A DNA stretch of 64,000 nucleotides from Eudromia elegans (lineage: Eukaryota; Chordata; Aves; Tinamiformes; Tinamidae): the NCBI GenBank assembly GCA_003342815.1, contig PTEX01000235.1, positions 1,062,891 to 1,126,890 of the forward strand, read 5' to 3'. Position 1 is the stretch's first letter. Each line of letters opens with the position of its first letter. A program made the translations under genes and the position numbers. This document shows, piece after piece, positions 1-11,800 of the stretch. Below the pieces are notes generated by a model, which saw nothing but the letters and a program-made list of their open reading frames with translations, was not told where the DNA came from and searched no databases.

Positions 1-1582
1 AGTTTCATCCAAAATAAATCCTGTTCACATGCTGCAAGGTAGCTATATAGTGTGAATCAAAGCACTGTGAGTGCAACTGAAAGATCAAAAGTGTAATTCT
101 GAATCTAGACTGAAATTCTAACCTAGTGTACCCTCTGGGAATACATATATTTGAAACAAGTTTTTATAGCATTATTGTTACTCTTGGTTTTGGACAGAGG
201 CCAAATATACAGTTCTTTCTGAAAGAGATCTGACTATACACACATGATAGAAAAAACATTTAAGAGAAAATAAAAGAAAAAATAATCATATGAAAATGGC
301 AATAATGTCCTGTTTCAATGTTGAATACATCTGGTCTAATGTTGTGAACCTAACGGTGATCAGAACCTAGAAAAGAAAATTAAAGTAATAAGAAATCTGT
401 ATTCAGAGCTCTTTACTCACCTTTTCATCTAGGATAACTCTCTCTTTAACTTTCTTGTATAAATACTGCTGTTTTTATTATTCAAAGAGGATTTTCTGTC
501 TAAAATCCAATACCTTGATGTTCATACTGTCTTGTAGGAGTAAAACTTATGCTTATTATTCTTAAAGTCACCATATTACTGATAAAAAAAAATTAAGTGT
601 ATTCTTTACAGTTTTGTTGAATCTCTCTCATTCCTGTGAAAAGCAGGGCAAATAGAAATATAATTACTTTTTCTGCTTCTTTTATTTTTCTTTTATTACT
701 AAACCATTTCCCCATTTGACTTTTTTATAGTCAAAATTTGGTTTTCATGAACAAGTGCAAACAATCTTGCCAGTTATTTGCTCAGCTGTAATCTCTGACA
801 GAAAACATCAGCGTGAAATGTGAATTTAGGTAAAGTGCTGCATCCCTTCTATCAGAAAGGAAAGAGGAATTTTAAAGTACATTTCATGGTAAATTCTCCA
901 AAGTTGAACATTGAAACTGGAAATTTATTTTAAGCAACAGGTCTTTTCATGGAAACAGAGTACTCAAATTCAATGAAATAGAATTTTAGAGCAGAATAAA
1001 GTGATTTATATCAGGTAGACTGATAAGAAGAAGTAAGAAGAATTATCTTCTATTCAAGGGTGCTTGAAAAACATAGGACTCCTGGACTTAAGTTTTGGAA
1101 ATTAAATAGCTTTTTCTGTATTAATTTATTTGTGATATGAAAATCCATAATAATTCAAATGAAGGGTATTTCAAAAAATAAAAACATATAATCCTATAAT
1201 TTTAATGATAAAATAAATTTGCATATTCAAAAATGAATAAATGATAAGAAATTTGTACTATCTACTGTATTAGTCATTCACAGTGGTAATAGGAGAAGTA
1301 ATACCACATTTAATTTAATCAAACTAAATGTTGTCTCAATTTATCTAGCTATTGAAATTTAATCGCTGTTAAATGAGGATCATCATTTAATTAAAATTGA
1401 GAGTAATTAATAGCTTCAGTTGTTGTTTGTAAGAAAGATTATATTTTTTTCTTGAAAAAATATACAAAACCTTTTAAGAGGTAAAGAATCCACTTACAAC
1501 GTTGCCTAAGGAACATTTCCTTCAAATTAAACTGTTATTAATACAATGGAAACATATTATGATACTAAATAGAGGGTAGAAT
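1..1582. other. AT-rich non-coding sequence
   Basis: No open frame of useful length, RNA gene or recognisable repeat was seen here. The stretch is AT-rich with short A and T runs and reads like intergenic or intronic vertebrate DNA. Confidence 0.6.
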
Positions 1583-1869
1583 TGTTGTCTGCGCTGCTCT
1601 CCCATCAGACAGAAACAGAAAGTGAGAGCCAGTAATGTCGACATTTATTATCAGAAATCTTCTCTCCATTACATTGTGCACATGACTCTACTCACCTTGT
1701 CACACTGTGCGGAGCCTGGGATCTCTCTCTGTGGGGTGGAAGAGATTTCATGCTTTCATACTTCACGGTGATAGTTCTGTAATGTGTCATTAACAGCTGC
1801 ATTTCTTAAAAAGGTAGGGATAAGTTCAAAAGAGAAAGCAGATTACGGTGGGCAATGTGGTAAGTATCA
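1583..1869 (-). mobile_element. Possible degenerate LTR
   Basis: Read on the minus strand, this piece starts with TG, ends with CA (GACAACA) and has an AATAAA signal (1644-1649 on the plus strand as TTTATT) about 60 nt before its 3' end, as an R-U5 region would. It is flanked by AGAAT (1578-1582) and AGAAC (1870-1874), which match at 4 of 5 positions, as an old 5-bp target duplication could. It is somewhat richer in G and C than its surroundings. No clear TATA box was seen and the family is not recognised. It could equally be unrelated sequence with chance ends. Confidence 0.25.
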
Positions 1870-1874
1870 AGAAC

Positions 1875-2651
1875 ATATTTAGAACTATTCACTCAATTGT
1901 GTCTAGGTATCCACAAAGATTGTATCTGACACTAGAAGATTTGGTAAATCTGAATAATTACCAATCTTCTTTCAGTGTATTACAGACATGATAAAATAAA
2001 AGTATAATAAAATGAGAGTTTTGTTCCATTCACTGAAGCTATTGATAGTTACCTGTAGAAAATTCCAGCAAGTTGAAATTCCATTGATTCCTTTGCCTCT
2101 CTGATTTTGGGTGCCCTGTGTGCTCTGTGTGTGTGTCTGTTTGCTTTTTCTTTTTTTTTTTTCTTTTTCCTTACTATCAAGTTACTTAGAAGTTTCATTA
2201 AATTGATCACATCTGGAAATTGGAAACTTTTTGGAGAGAAAATTAACGTACCAATTTTCTATTTTGCCTATGAAGCACCAGATGTTCAAGAGCTGAATTT
2301 CTTCATCTTCTGAGACCTCTACTACAAAATATGAGCTGACCTAGACAGTTATACAAACTATTGTAATAGCTTATACCAGCTACTTGGACAAGAAAAATAC
2401 TTTCATTAGAAAGACACAGTGATCTCGCAGCTACTCATGAAGCTGGATGAAGAAAGAGGATGTTTTCTATCATGTTCAATATGATTATATTTCACACTTG
2501 CAATAATTTTGGATCTTGTACTTCCTGTTATGATATGAAGGAATGGCATTATCTGAGAAGTTACTTAGAGAACATTCATCGAATACTTAGGCTTCTGACT
2601 TGTCTACTTTATTCTGGATATTTTTCATACTTAAAATACATACAGCAAAAA
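1875..2651. other. Non-coding sequence before CR1 copy A
   Basis: AT-rich sequence with a pyrimidine tract at about 2148-2170. An open frame at 2107-2313 runs through this T tract and has no recognisable domain. No gene is called here. Confidence 0.55.
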
Positions 2652-2863
2652 GTAGAGGGTATCAGGGAGCACCTGAGGAAACTCAACACCCACAAATCCA
2701 TGGGCCCCGATGGGTTGCACCCCAGAGTACTGCGTGAGCTGGCGGATGTCGTAGCCGAGCCGCTCTCCATCATCTTTGAAAGGTTCTGGAGAACGGGGGA
2801 GGTGCCGGAGGACTGGAGGAAAGCCAATGTCACCCTGGGTCTTCTTCTGTCCCTGGGAANGTN

Positions 2864-3265
2864 ATGGAGCAGGTCATCCTGNCTGCNGTTTCCAGGCACA
2901 TGAAGGAAAAGAAGGTGCTCAGGAGTAGCCAGCATGGGTTCACCAAGGGGAGATCATGCTTGACTAACCTGATAGCCTTCTACGATGGGGTGACTAGATG
3001 GATAGATGAGGGCAGAGCGGTGGATGTCATCTATCTGGACTTCAGTAAGGCTTTTGACACCGTCCCTCACAGCATCCTCCTGGGTAAGCTCCAGAAGAGT
3101 GGGTTAGATGAGTGGACAGTGAGGTGGATTAGGAACTGGCTGAATGACAGGGCCCAGAGAGTAGTAATCAGCAGTGCCGAGTCCAGCTGGAGGCCTGTGG
3201 TTAGTGGTGTCCCCAGGGGTCAGTCCTTGGTCCGGTCCTGTTCAATTTATTCATTAACGACCTAG
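2864..3265 (+). pseudogene. CR1 copy A reverse transcriptase, N-terminal part, frameshifted
   Basis: This frame encodes reverse-transcriptase motif 2 ([15 protein letters not shown]) and motif A with the catalytic Asp ([13 protein letters not shown]), and runs up to motif B (SGVP). Near 3212 one C is missing from a run of C compared with copy B at about 17570, so motif B is broken after GVP and the frame runs off into unrelated residues. The start ATG (the base pair before it is N) corresponds to the ATG that follows the shared deletion in copy B. It is a broken relic. The host has no use for it that can be seen here. Confidence 0.9.
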
Positions 3266-3273
3266 ATGAAGGG

Positions 3274-4095
3274 ATGGAGTGCTCCCTCAGCAAGTTTGCT
3301 GATGACACCAAACTGGGAGGAATACCTGACAGCCCTGAGGGCTGCGCTGCCATCCAGAGGGACCTGGACAGACTGGACAGCTGGGCGAGTAACCTCATGA
3401 AGATCAACAAGGGCAAGTGTAGGGTCCTGCACCTGGGGAGGAATAACCCTAGACATGCCTACAGGCTGGGGACCGACCTCCTGGAGAGCAGCCCTGCAGA
3501 GAGGGACCTGGGCGTCATGGTGGACGACAAGTTGACCATGAGGCAGCAGTGTGCCCTCGTGGCCAAGAAGGCCAATGGGATCTTGGGGTGCATTAAGCAG
3601 AGCATCTCCAGCAGGTCGAGGGAGGTGATTCTGCCCCTCTATTCAGCCCTGGTGAGGCCGCACCTCGAGTACTGTGTGCAGTTCTGGGCTCCTCAGTGCA
3701 AGAGGGATGTGGAGCTGCTAGAGAGAGTCCAGCGCAGGGCCACAAAGATGATTAGGGGTCTGGAACATCTGCCCTATGAGGAAAGGCTGAGAGAGCTGGG
3801 CCTCTTCAGCCTGGAGACGAGAAGACTGAGAGGGGATCTGATCAATGTATATAAATATCTCAAGAGAGGGAGTGAGGAGGAGGGGGCTGGCCTCTTCTCA
3901 GTGGTGGCCAGTGATAGAACTAGGGGAAACGGCCACAAATTGAGGCACCAAAAGTTCCACAGGANCTTGAGNAANAATTTCTTAANNGTGAGGGTGACAG
4001 AGCNCTGGAACAGGCTGCCCAGAGAGGTGGTGGAGTGTACTTCTCTGGAGATCTTCCAAACCCGCCTGGGCATCACCCTGTGCCACATGCTCTAG
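3274..4095 (+). pseudogene. CR1 copy A reverse transcriptase, motif C onward
   Basis: The ORF2 continues here in another frame after the one-base loss near 3212. It opens with the CR1 '[15 protein letters not shown]' block, which holds catalytic motif C (FADD), then the thumb and C-terminal region typical of CR1 ([52 protein letters not shown]). The frame ends at the usual CR1 C-terminus near 'CHML'. Several N bases between 3965 and 4004 make a few residues uncertain. Confidence 0.9.
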
Positions 4096-4185
4096 GGGAC
4101 CCTGTGTGTGCAGGGGGGTTGGACTAGATGACCTCTACAGGTCTCTTCCAACCCTAGCCATTGTATGATTCTATGATTCTATGAT

Positions 4186-7100
4186 AATGACAATCTTCCC
4201 CCTCATATTTATTTATTTTTCAAAGCATAACATTTTCTTTCTTTCATAATATTTTCTTCTGCATAAAAGCAAAAAGAGAAAGAAATGTGTATGTCAACAT
4301 GAAGTATTTCACTCAAGATAACAAAAATATAATTTCTAAACAAGCTGGTTCCTTTTCATGAAATGTCAAAATACATCACTGACAATTTTCAAAAAATCAC
4401 ATTTTCTACAGAAACTATTTTGCTATTGAAATGTAAATTACAAGTAGTTTGGTAATTTTATTGATTTTATATATATATATATTTATATATATAAAAAATA
4501 TATAATTATATGCAGCCATAGTCTTTCTGTATGTGGAAAAGGTTTTATTTTGAGCATGTAACAAACAAGACTTCCAAGGTTACTTTCAACGATTCCTAAG
4601 AAGTAGTAGTTTCTCCTCTCTGATAAATAAAAACTAAAACATAAAACTTTTTTAGCTCTTTCCCCATTATGTGAGAATACTCCAAATCTTAGGCAATATG
4701 AAAAGGATACAATAAAATAATGATTAGAAAGGATAGTGTACTTTCACAGAATGTTGGTATTATAAAAACAAGGTATTTTGCTACAAAATTTTGTAGTCAC
4801 GACATATTGAACTTCGACTATATATATACACTTACATTATATACTTATATATACTTATGTGCATACACACATATATATATAGACATAATGTGTAGCTTCT
4901 ATAAAGAAACCTTGATCAGAGTATGCACCTTATGATAAAAAGTTAGGCAGAAATTTGTCTACAGTAGCACTTTAGTAGTCTGATATGAGGGATTTTCATT
5001 GCAATATTGAAATTACAATGAAAATGGGACTTCTTACTGCTCATGTGGCTTAATAGAATTCACCATATGTACAATATGTAACATTGGAACATGAAACCCT
5101 ATAATCTATTAAATTTAAAAAGTAATTTTTTTTAATAAAGAGAAAGGAGAATATTGAGGGTTAAATAGAAAATAAAATGAAAGAGAATACAGCCAGGAAG
5201 AGACAGAAAACAACAAGGACAAGGAATATTGTAAAATAGATTGACAGGTACATGTAAAACTGCTGCTTGAACAGTACACTGCAAATTACAAGTCATGGTT
5301 TATAGACAAAGCATTTTCAACAGCTGAATAGTCCAAAAGACTTTTTGTCATTTTATGCAAAAAAATACTGTTTATGAGGAATGAAAATTTGAAGTCATAC
5401 ACAGATGTTAGACCCACAATGGTGTAGCATGTGCCCATAACACAGAAAGGTCCTTAATGTTAAACTCTCATTGTCCAGAGCACAGCAATCAGACACAAAT
5501 GCTTAGTTCACACTGCTCCTGTGTTTAAGAAATATTGAGGAGGATGTTTTTTGGCCTGGACCGAAATTATTCCATAGGCTATTCTTGCAGTTCAACAATA
5601 TTGACAATCACAGGACACTATTCCTGAAAAGTTTGTGTTTATTAGTGTAAACACATCCAAACCTTTCCAAAAAGGAGAGATTATTTATTAAAGAGACATT
5701 TCTAGCACATGCTGCATCAACAGACTAATTCTTGCCCCCTAAATCAGGAACCTTAAGACCTGTGCACTTTCAGAGACAGCATACTGGTCCCTTTAAGAAT
5801 CAGTTTTTTATGCTTATCAGAAACTGACTTCTCCATGATTCAATAAGGAACAGGACAATTGTATAATGCCAAGCAGGTCCTTTCCAGAAGCTTATGACTC
5901 GGAGTGACTTTATGGAGCCAGTGTTGAAGAGCTGCTCTTAGTGGTCCTCAGGCTCTTTAGCTCACCTCCTTGGACTGGGTGCTCTATCCTTCAGCTATTG
6001 CTGCACAAGTAGCCAGTCTCAGCTAGAGAGAAAGCTGACTTGTTTTTTATCTCCTTAGTAGCTGGATCGATTATAAAAATATGTATGTTACTATTTTAAG
6101 AAGATACATACACCAAGCAAAACTGAATGAAAATGAACCCAAGGTGTTCCTTTTAGGTTTGGGAAGGGGAGACATAAATTTTCTCTCTTAACTCTTGTAT
6201 GGCTTCTTTAATGGCAACAATTCAGCTACAACAGTGATAACTGCAAATAAGACTTATCTCTTCACTTCCTGTTAGTGACCCTCAACCCATCTGAAAATTC
6301 TCCCACTACACCCACTTCATGAGGTACCAAGATTCATTTGGTACCTTCAAGGGTCTGTCATCTGTTTCCTTTTCCTTTATCCTTGTCAGGTCAATGTTCT
6401 TTAGATTGAATTTCCAAAGCTCTGCAGAATCATCAGTTCTTGATTATCCTTTCTTGCCTATTGAACATAAGCCTTGAATCTATGTCTTATTAGGAATGTT
6501 AAAGATTCAAGAAATCACCCAACATTGAAGCTATGCCTTTATGCTTGAAGCTGTATGGTTCACGGAAAGCTTGTCATTGACCAGTGAGCAATCATAGAGA
6601 TTATTTATGTTGCCTATCACTTCAGGCTCCGTAAGAGTGGTGTTAAATGTTAATGATGACTGAAACAACAGTAACCCTGACCAGAGGCAGTTCTTACTGC
6701 AAATGCAGAGGGATGAAGATTGATTTAGTGGTAGCTATTTATCTGTTTATCTGCACTTTTTTATGGGGAAAAAATGGACAGAGACAGGAAATGGCAAAAT
6801 CAGCAGAAATCAAGAGATGTAAAACACTGACAATAAGGCTCCTGAGAGTAAGCCAAGAGAAAAGAAATCTTTCTGTGTAGAATGTTGGCAGTCTTTGACC
6901 AGTGAGCATACCATCTGCCTCTTGAAATTCAAACATATTTCTCAGGAAAAATAAAATAATAATAATAAATTTAGACATAAGCAAGTTTATCTCAACATGT
7001 TGTGTGTCCAGTAGGATAAAGAAGGAAAAGGGAAAGGGGACTGAAACTGCCTGAAGGACCTGAAGAGACCTGCAGGGCCTGAAACTACCTGACTGCTTAT

Positions 7101-9302
7101 GCAAAAAGGATATTTATGCAATATAAAGGAAACTCACTCACTCTCTCTAAAACAATATCTTTTTCAGGTAATATCAGTATCTACTCTCACCTAAAATATT
7201 ACCTCATGTTTTAGTTGAGCTATTACCATTGATAAACAGATTTTTAATCAAGGATACAAGACATCGTTAATTATGTGCATGGATTGTGCTTTAAATTACT
7301 CTTATTAGTTGTATTCATCACTTACTAGACCGCAAACCTGGTATGGGATGGCAGTTCTTTCTTCAGCTGCTGCTTGCAGAGATTATAGTCAGATCCAAAC
7401 TTAATCCAATTAGTAAGCAATGTCCTCATGTGAAAAGTGAAAAACTGCTGACAATTGCAATGACTGCCATTAATGCTCTGCAGTCAGGAGATTCTCTAAT
7501 TACAGTGCGCAACATCTTCCAAGGCACCAAGATAGCCTGAAGATACACTGAAGAAAAAAAAAAAAAAAAAAAAGCAGGTGTAAATAAGGTCTATTAAACT
7601 AAAGTAAATGATACAGGCGGCATACTAGAGAAGAAAATGTTACTAAGATGGAAATGACTCTGACTGTTGATGTGGGGAAATAAAATGGATGTAAAAGTAG
7701 GAAAGCTATTAGTGTTGTTTGTCAGGTGAATTTCTATTAAGTATCTAAATTATGACAATGCAAATTTGGTTTATTTCAATGAAATTGCAACCACACTTAT
7801 TTAGTTGGCTAAAAACATAAAATTTAGCTAGAATTTGGCTGGAATTATAAAGTATATGTCTAGTCAACTAAATAAAGCGTGAACATTAGATTCCATTTTT
7901 TACCTTGTAATAGAGAATCATACCATGAGGTTTAGATTTTTTATTTTGTAGGTTTAACAGCTTTTTTAACTCAAAAATATATGAAATGATATCATCTATT
8001 TTGATCTTCTTGGGAAATACTCTTGTCATTAACCTGCTTCTGCAGGCAGCCAATATGAAAAGAGAATATCAGCACTGGCTGTGTGATGTAGACTACTATC
8101 TTCATCTGATGTTGAGTGAGCATTCTTCAAGGACATAAGTTCTGCCCAACATACCTCTATTTTTATGTAGTGATGTTTCACATTCCATATATCTCACATT
8201 TCATCTGTAGTTGTGACTGTTTCTGTGGTAGAGAAATCAAAAAAAAAAAAAGTAATTTTTTGATTGCTGTGCAAAGTTTTGATTCTGCTGTTCCTTGCCA
8301 AAAATTATGCAACAGATTCATTTTGCATATTGTCTGTCAAACAAAAAATGAGGAGGTGAAACAACAACCTTAAAAGAAGAGAAAGGTTCCATGAAGAATG
8401 TACTTTTATGCATTATAAAGAAACATAATGGACAGGGCTTGCAGAGAAATAGACCCTAAGAACTCGGCTAAGGATAACAGTGACAGATGGCATGAGAGGT
8501 CTACTGAAGTTGGCTGAGTACCAAAAGAAAAGAAAAAAAGAGTAAAAAATATGAGACTAATATATCCTGCCTCTCATGAGTTTGTATTAGTGATACAGCT
8601 ACTACAATTACTGATGCATAGTAAGAGATATAATGCACAACAACTATAGAAGTAGCATTTTAGAAATATAAAACTTATTGCAGAGAATGATGAAAATAAC
8701 AACATCATGTCAAGAAATGAAATGCAAATGCCACTGTGGTAATTTTAAAGAGTCAGAAGCATATATTTTGCCCTTCTTGGAACTCATTGGCAAGGTTTAG
8801 ATGTTTCATGGGCATATTCTCAAACGATCCAGAGAATCACTTAGAATTATCACCTAGTTAAAAACCAAAATTCATTGATGTATGATATAATTAAACAATA
8901 AAGTTTGAATATGCTCATTAAATTGATATTGAAAATAGGCAAGACTTTAGGGTCAAGGTCCTCCAACAGTTAAGTTTATCCGAAAGTCTGATCTAGTATA
9001 GATGCAATTATTAGTTTAGTAAGTTAATGAAATCTCATGCAGTTTGAAAATGCAGTCTGAAATGATTAATCAGTTCGTATTGAGGTAAATGCACATTAAA
9101 AGAAACCTGGGGTTGGAAAAATGTTCTGAAATCTGACTCCTGTAGCATCCTGACCAGGACTGCTTCACAGGGCTTATGTAAGTACAAACATGCTAGTATT
9201 TGGTTAGGATGCCAGCTTGAAAAGAAAAAAAAAAACCCACAAACAAACAAATAAACAAACAAAAATCAGCAAAGGTTTTATTATTAGAAAGAATAAGAAC
9301 CA
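4186..9302. other. AT-rich non-coding stretch
   Basis: No supported gene. It holds TA-rich simple sequence at about 4469-4506 and 4820-4885, and short A runs at about 7553-7573 and 8241-8253. An open frame at 7343-7540 is followed by an 18-A run but has no AATAAA signal and no recognisable product. A short AAAC/AAAT repeat lies at 9236-9265. The rest shows nothing I can name. Confidence 0.55.
9236..9265. repeat. AAAC/AAAT-type simple repeat
   Basis: Imperfect tetranucleotide repeat of CAAA and TAAA units, seen directly. It lies about 40 bp upstream of an old CR1 fragment. Confidence 0.8.
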
Positions 9303-9855
9303 TGGAAGCTACAGGTTGGACAGCTTTACCTCCTTCCCTGGGAAAATGGCTTGGAAGAAAGAGCAGTAGATGTTGTTTACCTTGACTTCCGTGGTGCTTT
9401 CAGAATTGTCTCAGTAGCCTCATAGAGAAGTGGATGAAGTGTGAGCTAGATAATCGACAGTGAGGTGTACTGAAAATTTTCTGAACTGCCCGGTTCAGAG
9501 TGTTGTGATCATGAACATGAAGTTCAGGTGGAGGCCAATTACCAGTGGTGTCCTCAAGGGGTTGATTCTGTGGTCAATACTGTTTGACATCCTCAGTAAC
9601 CTGGATGATGGGACTGAATGCACTCTCAACAAATCTGCACAACATACAAAACTGGGAGGAGTGGCTGGTACACCAGATGGTTATGCTGCACCTTGACAGG
9701 CTGCAGAAATGGAGCGAGGGAGCCTCATGAAGTGCAGCATCCTGCCTCTGCAGATAAATAATCCCAGGAATCAGTACAGACTGGGAGTCAATCAGCTTGA
9801 CAGAAGCTTTGCAGATGAGATCCTGGGCGCCCTAGGGTGTTCTGTGTGACTATGT
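9303..9855 (+). mobile_element. CR1: Old, decayed CR1 fragment
   Basis: A worn CR1 ORF2 fragment. Its start still matches the reverse-transcriptase motif 1 segment (a 'YR..SFTSFPGKM'-like reading at about 9308-9348), which the two young copies in this window lack. It then jumps by an internal deletion to a motif A-like stretch (AVDVVYLDF) and goes on through the 'RWRPITSGVLKG' and 'NLDDGTECTLNKSAQHTKLGGVAGTPDG' blocks at about 9520-9690. It fades near 9855 around the 'DLGALG' equivalent, before the 3' end. Many stops and indels mark it as ancient. Confidence 0.85.
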
Positions 9856-11094
9856 TTCAGCAAACAAATATCAAAAGCTTTATCCTGAGTAATGAAAAGT
9901 CAGCTATGAAAGTCATTGTTGATACTAGTGCAATTAACATTGTCAGTAACAATGACTAATTGCCATTGGGAGTGTAAATTGCAAGATGACCTATTTGAAT
10001 GGATCTTTGCAGAAGATAAACAGGGATTGTATGTTGTATAGGTGGATGGAGACAATGCGTTATTTTCTTTATATCAATCTGAAATTATTGCCCTGGACCC
10101 AGAAAAAGTATAACATTTGGAAAAATCTTTAAGTTAATCAAATGTCCTGAAAGATAAGGCAGCAAGTACAGACTTACTATAGAATTGCTAATGAGAGACC
10201 TACTTACTGTGCCTTTCTTTTACTTACACACACCTCTGTGTGTACTACACTTTGTAGACATGTCACATGTGAATATCATGGACATGCTGACTACATGACC
10301 TGCATTTTCTTCCCCTTTACTTTTCACATACAGATAGTTTATAACTATTTGAATATATTAACTCAAAATTAGAGCCATCTTATGTGGTTTCCAGTTTGCA
10401 AGTCACCTGTATTCATCCAGTAAAGCAGACACAGCTCCCAGCCTTAGACTGCATCACACAAGTGCATTATAGACCCTTTAAATCTATGGAATTGAGAATG
10501 TTTGTCTCTGTTTTTTTTTGTTGTTTGTTACAAAACTGCTGTGGATATTTATATATTCTATGGGATAGAATGAAAAGAAAGCGATAAAGATGACTAACCA
10601 AGGACAGACACAAATTTTCATTTTTTTGTTTCACTTAAGAATATCTTTTTTTCTACATTTTTTTGATTTTATTCCATGATAACCTGTTGCTGTTTTCCTT
10701 ATTTAAATACATAAAGCTTGTTAATGATCACTTCATGAACTCAGCTTATAGAAACATGTTGGCAGTGCCAGCCCATGAAAGATCAGCGTTTATTTGTAAA
10801 ATTGCAAGGCCATTGCAGGTCATTTCTGATGTACTGAAGATGAAGGCAAGCTGAAAGATTGCATTGTGCATAAATGTTATGTCTGACTAAGTCCAGCTAC
10901 CTACAGCTTGCACAATCAATCTTTCAAGGTAATCAAAGGAATAGAAGAAGAAGAATTACTTATAAGCAATATTCTCTAGGCTACTTCATTTTTAGGCCCT
11001 GGGTACATAGGCCAGATTTCCAGTACATTAGCATTTACATGGAAATGTCCTCTAGGAAAGCAATCCTTCAGAAGCCTATGGCAGGTATAGAGCT

Positions 11095-11097
<3 letters not shown>

Positions 11098-11128
<31 letters not shown>
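11098..11128. repeat. (AT)n microsatellite
   Basis: About 15 uninterrupted TA units, seen directly. It creates a false Ile-Tyr repeat in one open frame. Confidence 0.95.
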
Positions 11129-11131
<3 letters not shown>

Positions 11132-11704
11132 CTTACCCTATGGCCTCTGCAAACAAGGTTACAGGATTTTATGAATGTTGTTTTCAATATTTTCCTAAGC
11201 AAATTGTGTTGAAAAGATTAAGACAGAGTTGTAACCCAGGGCTATGCACAGCTGGTGACATTCATACCAGCTTGCAGGGAGCCTGAGGTTGCAGGAGGGA
11301 CTGAGCAACTCAGGATGTGAAGCCTATCCTATAACATTATTTGCACCAGTTCAAGTCTCAGTTCAGTAAATAAGGACCAGGCTACTGCCTATTTTGTTGC
11401 CCTGCAGGTCGCCTTGCTCTGGTGTGAAGAACAGGGAGCAAATAAGCTGTACACCCTTTATGCTTCCTCATCCTTGTGCCTACTTGCCACGATGCAAGAC
11501 AGTAACAAGAACTGAGGGTTTTATTTCCTTTTATGGACACATTGGCTCAACATTTCTAATGTATGTAGACATTTAAAACTGCAGATGGGAAATTCTTTAA
11601 GCAAAAACAAAAACTCTGCTAGTTGCATGTTGAGCCCTTAGGCAGAAGTCTCACAATCTAAATAGCAAAGTAAGCTTCATGTAAACAAATATAGTAGTAG
11701 TATG

Positions 11705-11800
11705 CTATATATATGTGTGTGTGTGTATATGTGTTCGTGAGAGTGCGTGTGTAACTATATACACATATATACACACATACAGAGACGTGTATATAAACTT
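11705..11800. repeat. TG/CA-rich inverted simple repeat
   Basis: A TG-rich arm (11712-11733) faces a CA-rich arm (11762-11779) that is largely its reverse complement, flanked by TA runs. A hairpin or left-handed DNA could form. It is probably an ordinary decayed microsatellite. Confidence 0.75.

Larger units (their letters stand above)
2652..4185 (+). mobile_element. CR1: CR1 LINE copy A, 5'-truncated, young
   Basis: A chicken-repeat-1 type non-LTR retrotransposon of about 1.53 kb. It starts inside the ORF2 linker just before the reverse transcriptase domain ('REHLRKLNTHKSMGPDG') and ends with the CR1 3' signature: 'GGTTGGACTAGATGACCTCTA' in part, then repeats of the ATTCTATG octamer (about 4161-4185). 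The endonuclease domain is absent, as is usual for 5'-truncated CR1. Between 'NVT' and 'MEQ' it lacks the reverse-transcriptase motif 1 segment (see finding). Ten unresolved bases lie inside it (2861, 2864, 2882, 2887, 3965, 3972, 3975, 3986, 3987, 4004). Its protein is nearly identical to copy B on the other strand at 16.6-18.7 kb, so the lineage was active fairly recently. Confidence 0.95.

Noticed and set aside
7343..7573. 65-codon open frame followed by an 18-A run, as in a processed pseudogene
   Set aside because: No AATAAA signal, no target duplication noticed and no recognised protein.
9900..10120. Coding-like reading (VIVDTSAINIV; GDNALFSLYQSEIIALDPEKV)
   Set aside because: Several in-frame stops and no family recognised. 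It might be an ancient retrocopy remnant, but the evidence is too weak.
10874..11212. 112-codon frame with an Ile-Tyr repeat
   Set aside because: The repeat is the translated (AT)n microsatellite; the rest has no domain.
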